Shown here: one piece after another, positions 56,361-64,000 of the stretch
How positions within the stretch are numbered: the stretch's first letter is position 1
Layout: each line of letters begins with the position of its first letter
From: Ligustrum vulgare
Taxonomy: Eukaryota; Streptophyta; Magnoliopsida; Lamiales; Oleaceae
Length of the DNA stretch: 64,000 nucleotides
Direction of reading: 5' to 3'
Assembly (NCBI GenBank): GCA_963555705.1
Contig: OY743180.1
Location: forward strand, 32,272,129-32,336,128
Program-made: the position numbers and the translations under genes
Notes under the pieces: generated by a model
Seen by the model: only the letters and a program-made list of their open reading frames with translations
Databases searched by the model: none
What the model was told of the DNA's origin: nothing

Positions 56361-58230
56361 GCTAATGAATATGGTTGTTTGTGGTTTAGTTGTATTAATT
56401 TTTTTTGTTTTGTTGTTAGCTATGAACGTTAACTCATGATCATGAAATGAAAAAAATTATAACATCCTCTATAAGAATTGATATATGGTATTTTGTACTG
56501 CTATGCATTCAGGTTCTACATTCCTTTCTCATTATTTAATTTCGAAGAGCCCCACATTAATTTTTTTCCTTCTAAGTTACATGAGCAAGTAGAGCTCCAT
56601 AAATTTGGAGTTACGTCCTATTTATATTGTATTGGCTTCAAATAAGGGAAGAAAAAATATAATGGAATTTTAGTTCCTACACAAAAGTGTGTGATTGTTT
56701 GTCATTCTCAATGGATATCTTATTTGTCGAGCAGTCTAATGATTTGCTAACTATGACAAATAACTTTTTATGCTTTTAATGTTTACCCTTTTTTTCGAAA
56801 ATTATATGTTGCTTTCGAATTGAAACAAAGTTGCAAAATTTCTCTTGTGCAGAAACATGGAACAAAAGCTCAAATACTTAGTGTAATACAGCAAGTAAAT
56901 ATGGATTAGTGTTATTCGAAGAGTTAGATCAATTTTAATTTTCTATTTATATCTGTGGAATGATGTATGCTTGACTCAAGAAGAAGGTGAATGTTTGAAA
57001 GATTAGCCCTTGATTGTTAAGAAGGAGACATCACTTCGACAACTAAGTTTAGTTCTACTGACAATAATGCTACTCGTGAATCTGGAAAAATTGTATCTAA
57101 AATTGATTTTTAGGAAAAAATGGTTGGTGTTGAATGTACTTCTAAATAATCTATTATTATTATTATTATTTTTGAGTTTCATTCAATTTTGCTCATATTC
57201 CAAATTCAGTGATCAATCATGATGTGAAGGAAGATAGCCAAAAACATTTGCAGCATGATAAGTTGCCATTTTTTGGGGAAAATGTGTGAATGTTTTAAAG
57301 TGCTGCAATTTTGACTTTTAAATATGGTCCTTTTATTATTTTCTTAAGACAATGAAAAATCAGTAATAACATAGCTACATAAGCGAAAGAAGTAGATACT
57401 ACATGTGTTTGGAAAATGAGCCATTTCAAGTACTCCTTAACTTCTTATATTTTACTACATTTGTTTCTTACCGTAACTTAGATATCTAACAAGATGAAGT
57501 AGATTGTACTATTTACCGGTCAAAATTGTTGGCTTCTAAAAAAATTTGTCCAATGAGATGATGTTGTAAGGTCATTTATAAACAAAATTTATAAATAATT
57601 TTACCATGTATTAGTTTCATTTGTTTCTTATCAAGAGTCCATGAAAAAGGGACTCTTATATTCGGAAAAAATAAATTCATTATTGGGCCCGAATTGGTTG
57701 CAATATTTGTTGATATTTCTATTGATTATCTTATGGTTTGTTTACTGGAATTCGCAAAAAAATAATTTGGATTCTTGAATTAGTAATTTTTTCATGAAAT
57801 ATTCAAAAACTGAATTTCATTATTTGGCAAGAATCGTTATATAATTTTATTATTTAGTATTTTTACATAGGTCGTGCTAATGGAAGGAATGTGAACAAGA
57901 ACTATATAGAGTTTGATAACAATATATTGTTCCTCATAATTAGTATATGCTGATGAGAAATATACTGCTCATATCAATGTTGATTTGTTCAAAGCTGTTG
58001 TATATGTCAATGAGCTAAAGGCCAAGCACAAAGTACTAGTTTTTACACTCTTTTACCTATTCCAAATAATAATAGGAGGTATTTGACCATGGAATTTGTT
58101 CTTGGACTCCCTTGAACTCAATGTAGACATGATTCAATTTTGTAATAGTTCATCGATTCTCCAAGATGATTTACTTTATTCCATGTGAAAAGACATCAAA
58201 CTCTCTCTCTTATCGCTCATTTATTTTTCA
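56361..58230. other. Gene-free stretch
   Basis: AT-rich, including a short (ATT)n run near 57150. No gene recognised. The last part may be decayed gypsy pol upstream of the integrase fragment. Confidence 0.45.
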
Positions 58231-59085
58231 AGGACGTTGTTTGTCTTCATGGTATACCTAATTCTATTAGTTTCGTTAGGATGTCAACTTTCAAAGTCTT
58301 TCTGGAGGTTACTTTAGAAGAAGTTTGATACCTCCTTAAAATATAGTAGTACACAGTCATCCACAAATTGATGGCCAAATTGAAGTGGCTAATCTTACAA
58401 TTGGCACCATGATTTGATGTGTTTGTGTTGACAAACCTAAGATATAGGATGTAACTTTACCACAACTAACTGATCAGCGGTTAAATAAATTTTTCAACCA
58501 CCATTTATTTCAATTTTCGAGGTAAGATTTGTGTTTAAAAAATGGAGAGAGAAAATATCTGTGATTAAAAAGTGGTTTGAAAATTGTATTGTTTATAAAT
58601 TGATTTATAAATTGTAATGATTGTGTAAAAGAACGGTGTGTAAATTTTCTTTCAATAGTATGCATAATTCTTCAACTAAATGAGCACCCTTCAGATAGTT
58701 TATGCTCAAACGCCTCTACACACTATAAATTTAATTTATTTGCCTCCAACCAATGATGCTAGTATTACGGCTGAAGAGTTTGATGAAAATGACCAACAAA
58801 TTAATCAAAGGGTTGAGAGGGATTTAGAGTTCGCCAATTCCAAGTACAAATTTTATCAACATCGCTGGATAAAATTAATCAAAAAAGGTGATTTAGTCAT
58901 GGTGCATCTCCGAAAAATAGGTCTCAAGTTGTAACTAGTAAACAAAAAGATAAGAACTTTGGTCCGTCTAGTGTATTAAAGAAATTGGTGACAGTGCCTA
59001 TAAAATTGATCTTCCAGCAGATATAAACATTTCATCTACATTCAACGTTGCAAACATTTTTCAATATCATTCGGCAATCTAATAT
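58231..59085 (+). pseudogene. Ty3/gypsy integrase C-terminal fragment, decayed
   Basis: 58231-58465 reads DVVCLHGIPNSI (central DDE-domain segment), then in other frames HPQIDGQIEV and WDVTLPQL, the end of the gypsy integrase core. After a small insert, 58680-58934 encodes TLQIVYAQTPLHT, FANSKYKFYQHRW and KKGDLVMVHLRK, the GPY/F-preceding C-terminal domain, followed in another frame by PSSVLKKL and INISSTFNVANIF-like remnants to about 59085. Many stops and frameshifts; no LTRs found nearby. Confidence 0.8.
58470..58652. repeat. Short dispersed repeat inside the integrase fragment, member 2
   Basis: Interrupts the integrase between the LPQL and TLQIVYAQ parts. The reverse complement matches 12335-12480 in several blocks (ACACACCGTTCTTTT, ATTACAATTTATAAA). 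Ends not resolved. Confidence 0.6.
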
Positions 59086-59089
59086 TTCC

Positions 59090-60427
59090 TTTCGACAACA
59101 AACTCGAGGCCGAGTTTTCTTCAAATGGAGGAGAATAATCTAGAACAATCCTTATATAGCCCGTGTTTGTTACTCTTTAAATTTTTATCTTTTTTTCTAC
59201 AATATTCAATCTCAAACCATCAACTAAAAGTCAAGTCCACAATATTTAACTTTTCAACAAAATTTCAACCATCAATTTTCCTAAAATTCACTAAAATTCC
59301 TTTTAAACAACACTTAACACACATACATAGTTTCTAGCTTTTAACTTTATTCTTGTTTCAAGAATTCTAATTCCACACCACTAAGTGAGATGGATATTTG
59401 ATTTAATTGGTAAAAGTCTAAAATATGGTTGCATCTTTTTAATTGTGCCTTGTTTAGTTTTTAATTGGTTGGAAAAAAATCAATTTCTTGGTTAAATACG
59501 ATTTGAAACGCTTTTAAAATTGAAACCTAAATGAAACTACTTCTACTTGGTTCAAAATAAAAACATTAACGGATGCATGTGAAACCAAATCAATGATTTT
59601 GAAAAGGAAATAAAAAAATAAAAAAATAATAATACCCATAGATTTAAGATACACTTTGAAATTTAAGAATGTTGTTGAATTTTCTCACAAATCACCAAAG
59701 AAGGTCGACGCAGTCACATATATATGAGGAGAGACTCAAGGAATAGGATTAGGGATTTGTAAATTCAGTGAATCCTAAAGTTGGGATATACTTGGAGTAC
59801 CGATCAGTTAGTTACATTGATGGATGGTATATGAATTTTTAACCATCACCTGGCATTGTCTTTGTAAATAGAAAAATCAGTGCGTTCCCAACATGATTTT
59901 AAATATATATTTTAGACACTCATTTTTTTCCTTTATTGCTTATTTGAACATAGTGTTTTGAGTTGGTGGAGTTGACTTTTAAACAACCATATGGGTAGCC
60001 CTTTTCTCAAGACTTATGTTCATTATCAAGGATCGATATGGTGATAGCCATCTCCTTCAATACAACAACATACATATTAAATACATGACCACGAGTCCAC
60101 AACTAAATACATATCACTTTAAAGATGACAATCTAGTTTGTAGTATGGTAAAATTAATCTAGTGTAAATATTGTAGAGTCTTTGCATCTGATTATAGTTT
60201 ATCATAAGGCATACTAAGCACAACATGATGATTGGGTGATCCAATTGCATCACAATAATAATATACCAATCAGAAATAATAAATTCTGTGACATTTGCAA
60301 CACATATATAGCCCCTCTTTCTAATTCATATATATATATTATTTTATTTTTTTCCTTTTTAAAGAGAACACAGAAACATGCACATCCACACATAATGAGC
60401 ATACAAAATAAAATACAAAATTATACA
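59090..60427. other. Gene-free stretch
   Basis: No gene or RNA recognised. The last 100 bp may belong to the copia element interrupted at 60433. Confidence 0.45.
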
Positions 60428-60432
60428 TAGTA
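60428..60432. repeat. Target site duplication TAGTA (left)
   Basis: Repeated at 63028-63032 on the other side of the solo LTR. Confidence 0.8.
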
Positions 60433-63027
60433 TATCACGACCATTCCCGAATCACCCTACTAGACCCAGAACGTGACGTGTGCCGATATTGGACCCACTA
60501 TCAATGCAACATTGACTTTTCTTTGACTATAAAGAATTTACTGAAATTTTGACATGATCTCTCTTATAAATTAGACTAAAGTCACATGAATAGCAACAAC
60601 ATTTCCCAAACATACATATATCTCATAAATAGTGGAAACTATCTCTGCATCTAACACACAAACTAATCAACTAAGTGTAACCAACTCGATCATTATAACA
60701 TAACTTACAATACATCCCAAATAAATATAAAACCATGAAATCGCAGTGAACTCATAAGCTTAGATACTTAATTCAATTAAATCATACAATCTTATTATAT
60801 CTGTGGCCTGACTTGGCGGATCAACAGGCTCCAAATGTTTCTTAACTCACATTCACCTTCATTCTATAAAAATATAAGGAAAATATATGAGTTTGTAACC
60901 CAGTGAGTGGAAATTTCATAATTAAGTATATTTTCTCATTTATAAATATTTTCTGAAAAGATCTTACTACTTTAACTTTAAGAAATTCAAAGATCTGATA
61001 ATTTCTTCTAGAACTGAAACAATTGGGATAGTAAAATTCTTTACTCTTTATTCTAAATAAGCAACTGTAAATCATTTGAGTACAAGTAATCTTATATCAA
61101 TGAAATTCTGAATAAAATATCATTTTACAATACTATAAGCTGAATCCTTTATTCTGTAAACTGAAAACTCAATTCTAAAATCTTAAATTCTGATAAATTA
61201 TATAAATGCTGAAAAATCACACCAAAGATACCCATAGTCTGATAATTTGTAATTCTGGTCATACGCGCGCAGAGCTGCTCGAAGGCTATGAACAGGCATA
61301 CACTATGGAAACGCATTCACAATAGTGCAGAGCGGGTAAAATCACTATATCTGGTCATATACTGTGGAAACAGATTCACATCAGTGTAGAGCGGGTAAAA
61401 TCACTATATCTGGTCATACACTGTGGAAACGGATTCATATCAGTGCAGAGCGGGTAAAATCACCTGGGTACTTTCTGGTGGTTTTTAAAATCTCTTTACA
61501 TATATTGGAATATCTACTACTGATGTAATATTTCTCAAAACGTGATTTAACTGAATTGAATCTAACTTTAAAAAGAGTTGCTTATTAATAAAGCTTCACT
61601 TTATTCTAAAAATCATGCTGTAAACTTAACACTTGAAAATAATCAAGTTCTGCAATTTATGTAATTATGTACAAGCGATATAATAAATAAATATTTCATA
61701 ATGCTTTTAGAATTAATATACATTAAACAAATACTCATTTTCTTAAGAAAAATATTTTCTTAAGAAAAATATTTTCTACTCACAGAGCTATTGATTGAAA
61801 CCTAGCTGGGCCGATAAGCCTGATCCAATCTCCAAAACATTTCCTGAAATACCAATATAAATATCTTGTATTTAAAATCAATCATATCAAACCATTAAAA
61901 ATCAACTAATAATAACTTAATTCTTTTTACATTCTTCCCCCTGCTAGAATTAAGGAAATATATACTTTATGCTTTTCTTTTCTATCGAACTTCAAAATTC
62001 TCAAATCGTGGTTAATAAATGAAAAGTCCAACCAAGCCTTCTTTTAATCCTTGTTCCCCACTTTTCATCCAATTACATGCTCTTATTTAATAAATATCCA
62101 CTTTATTATAAAAATCATATTGTATATCTCAATCATCTGAAATAACTTTGCAACATATATAACTTACTACAAGAACTACAATAAACAAATATTTCATATA
62201 AACTTTTGGAATTGAAATAAACTAAAAAAATTACTTATTTCTGAAAAATAAAGTTTTCCACTCACCATCACTGCTATTTTTTTCCTGATAAAATTAGCCC
62301 TTAATCTCTACTTACATATCATAAATCAAGCATTTAATATCATATAATCATCATGCATTTAATATCATATAATCATCCAAAAGTTAAAGATTAAAACACT
62401 AATTTCAAAAACCTATTTTATGATTAATTCCTTTACTATCAAAACTCAACACACACAATTTATTGGCAATTTCTTTAGATTATTATCTCATATCCATGTC
62501 AATAACCTAAACTTGTTGTTAACTTCGAATTTAAAAAATTAATCCAAAAATCCCAAATTTAATCTCAATCTAAAATGAGTAGTTTCTTGCATTACCTCTT
62601 AAAATCAAAGTAGAAATTGAATAACCCAAGCTAAAACCATCCATTTTGGACTCCATCCGGCTTCCTCTTTTTTTTTTTTCTTTTCTCTCCCGATTTCTCT
62701 CAAACGATCTCTCTGCTCTCTCACAGAAAAACACATGCAAATGGGCTTTGGTTCCTTAAATTTGACATATATACAATGTAATTATAAAATAAATCCTCAT
62801 ACCTTCATGTAAAATAAGATTTGGTCCTTAAATATTCTATAAGACCCATTAAATCCTTACATTCCTTTACTATGTTATCTTTAGTCCTCAAGTATTGGAA
62901 ATTATAATTTAAGTCCCATGAATATCAATTTTTCAACTTAATTCCTAATTTGACTTGACCAATTGAATATTTGACTTCGACTACATAATTTCTTGATTTT
63001 TTGACTAGTATAAACTGGGTTGTTACA
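60433..63027. mobile_element. Solo LTR inserted in a copia fragment
   Basis: 2,595 bp from TATCACGACC to GGGTTGTTACA, flanked by TAGTA. The first dinucleotide is TA, probably a mutated TG. No coding domain. Contains tandem units at 61265-61466. The general plan (TGTAAC/GACC-like ends, mid-LTR tandem repeats with GCAGAGCGG) resembles the solo LTR at 42644-45442, so both may derive from related chromovirus-like families. Confidence 0.75.
61300..61466. repeat. Tandem repeat, about 60 bp x 2.7
   Basis: Units around CACTGTGGAAACGGATTCA...CAGTGCAGAGCGGGTAAAATCACTATATCTGGTCATA with few differences. Part of the solo LTR. Confidence 0.88.
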
Positions 63028-63631
63028 TAGTAAATCAAGAATTTAATAAATCAGCTGACTGACTTTCAGTATGTATGTGATCCAACATATTCACTTTACT
63101 CTCGACCAATTCATTAATATAATAGTGTCTAATATCAATATGTTTGGTCCTAGAACGCTGAACGGGATTTTTAGAAATATTAATATCACTAGTATTATGG
63201 CTATGCACAACAATAGAACTCTGATCTATACCATAGTCACTAAACCTTTGCTTCATCTAGAGTAGATGAGTACAGAAACTATTGATATCAATAAACTCAG
63301 CCTATGCAGTAGATAAGGATATGGAGTTTTTTTTCTTACTCAACTGTGCAATGAGATTGTTGTCCATGTATAATCATCCTCTAGTAGTGATTTTCCTATC
63401 ATCCATGTTTTCTTCCCAGTCACAATTAGTATATCCTAAAAGATGTAAATTAGAGTTATTAGTATATCATAAACTAAATTGTTGCCATGTCGGATGACTT
63501 GCATCATAATATTCAAATGTGATTCTTTTTCCTTGGCTTGTTAACGTGCACAAGCTCCAACACTGAAGGCTATGTTATGATGAGTTGTAATTAGGTATAA
63601 AAGTCTTCCTATCATGATTCATTACAGACTG
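63028..63631 (-). pseudogene. Ty1/copia RT end and RNase H fragment
   Basis: On the minus strand, from 63631 downward: FSVGACAR.QA.EKESHL (end of RT), LHLLGYTNCDWEENMDDRK.TTRG (RNase H start), a KKKNSISLSTA.AEF segment, and finally INISKNPVQRSRTKHIDIRHY and ...TESQSADLLN, the typical C-terminus of copia pol. In-frame stops are present. The solo LTR at 60433-63027 interrupts it right after the pol end, and another LTR-like repeat begins at 63632. Confidence 0.88.
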
Positions 63632-64000
63632 TGATGTGATTCATTTTGTGAATTATGACAAACACACGGAATTAAAAACTGAAACGTTGGAAAGAACTAA
63701 ATTCAGATAAACAAAAAAATGTAGAGGATAGGATTTCAAAACAAACCTCACGACTCAAGAACCTAAGATGTAGAAATCTTAACCCGTACAATGTAGAAGT
63801 AAGAACTAGAATTGTTCAACGCCACAAGGTTTGCCCGATTCCTTGATAAGTTCTAGGGTAGAACACCACAAAGATCTAAAATCTTTGATAAGTTCTTGAT
63901 GATATTGAATAACAAGAGAAAGAGAATCCTTAATCTTTTTGAAAGAGTAAAAAACACCATATATATTCTCAGCGATCAATAATCTTATGTTTACAGTGAT
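63632..64000. mobile_element. LTR-like repeat related to 6163-7111, cut by the window edge
   Basis: Starts TGATGTGATTC at the point where the copia reading stops and aligns with the beginning of the 6163-7111 solo LTR, including the CGGAAT phrase and, further on, two GAACGCCACAAGG / TTGATAAGTTC units. Its right end and any internal region lie outside the window. Confidence 0.65.

Noticed and set aside
61265..61466. Evenly spaced repeats resembling a CRISPR array
   Set aside because: Contiguous tandem units without unique spacers, inside an LTR of a plant genome; the same holds for 43437-43537.

Overview
This window looks like repeat-rich nuclear DNA of a flowering plant, probably a eudicot. 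It is AT-rich and holds one intact, conventionally spliced host gene, the cytosolic 40S ribosomal protein S3a (eS1) gene at 46994-49106 on the + strand. Almost everything else is mobile or viral DNA: two endogenous pararetrovirus (Caulimoviridae) copies, Ty3/gypsy and Ty1/copia remains, solo LTRs, Helitrons, hAT, Mutator-like, Harbinger-like and Stowaway-like elements, and short pieces of host genes. No rRNA, tRNA or CRISPR array was recognised.

Layout. 1-7620 is endogenous caulimovirid copy A (- strand), running off the left edge and interrupted by a 949-bp solo LTR at 6163-7111. 7621-13191 is gene-free sequence with several MITEs. 13192-23933 is one Ty3/gypsy element delimited by the 5-bp duplication ATGAG. 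It keeps gag and protease but has lost RT and integrase, and it contains a second LTR-PBS-gag block. 23939-34953 is gene-poor, with one short Helitron, a 0.5-kb tandem duplication, two head-to-tail Helitrons and small DNA transposons. 35150 to at least 45960 is caulimovirid copy B (+ strand), with a 2.8-kb solo LTR (42644-45442) dropped between its transactivator region and its 35S-like promoter. Unassigned AT-rich coding remnants (46003-46740) follow, and then RPS3a directly. 49107-60432 holds MITEs, a RING-H2-like pseudogene, a complete but disabled hAT transposon (52669-55784), a two-exon fragment of 2-oxoglutarate dehydrogenase E1 and a decayed gypsy integrase. 60433-64000 has a 2.6-kb solo LTR inside a copia fragment and the start of another LTR-like repeat.

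The viral copies. Both run outward (5' ends facing each other across about 27.5 kb) and show the same order: tRNA-Met primer site, small ORF1, ORF2, two coiled-coil ORFs, coat protein with zinc knuckle, 30K-type movement protein, a first retropepsin-like domain, a second retropepsin at the start of pol, RT-RNase H, and a separate transactivator-like ORF. Both carry many stops and frameshifts, so they are fossils. The most unusual features are the two consecutive aspartic-protease domains, the damaged as-1/TATA viral promoter lying in sense about 1.4 kb upstream of RPS3a, and a perfect 48-bp foldback found only in copy B.

Cross-cutting signal. The 12-bp palindrome TTACGGCCGTAA and near variants cluster in the solo LTR at 6163-7111, in both LTRs of the gypsy element and in that element's 3' untranslated DNA, which suggests a shared cis-acting motif in different retroelement LTRs.
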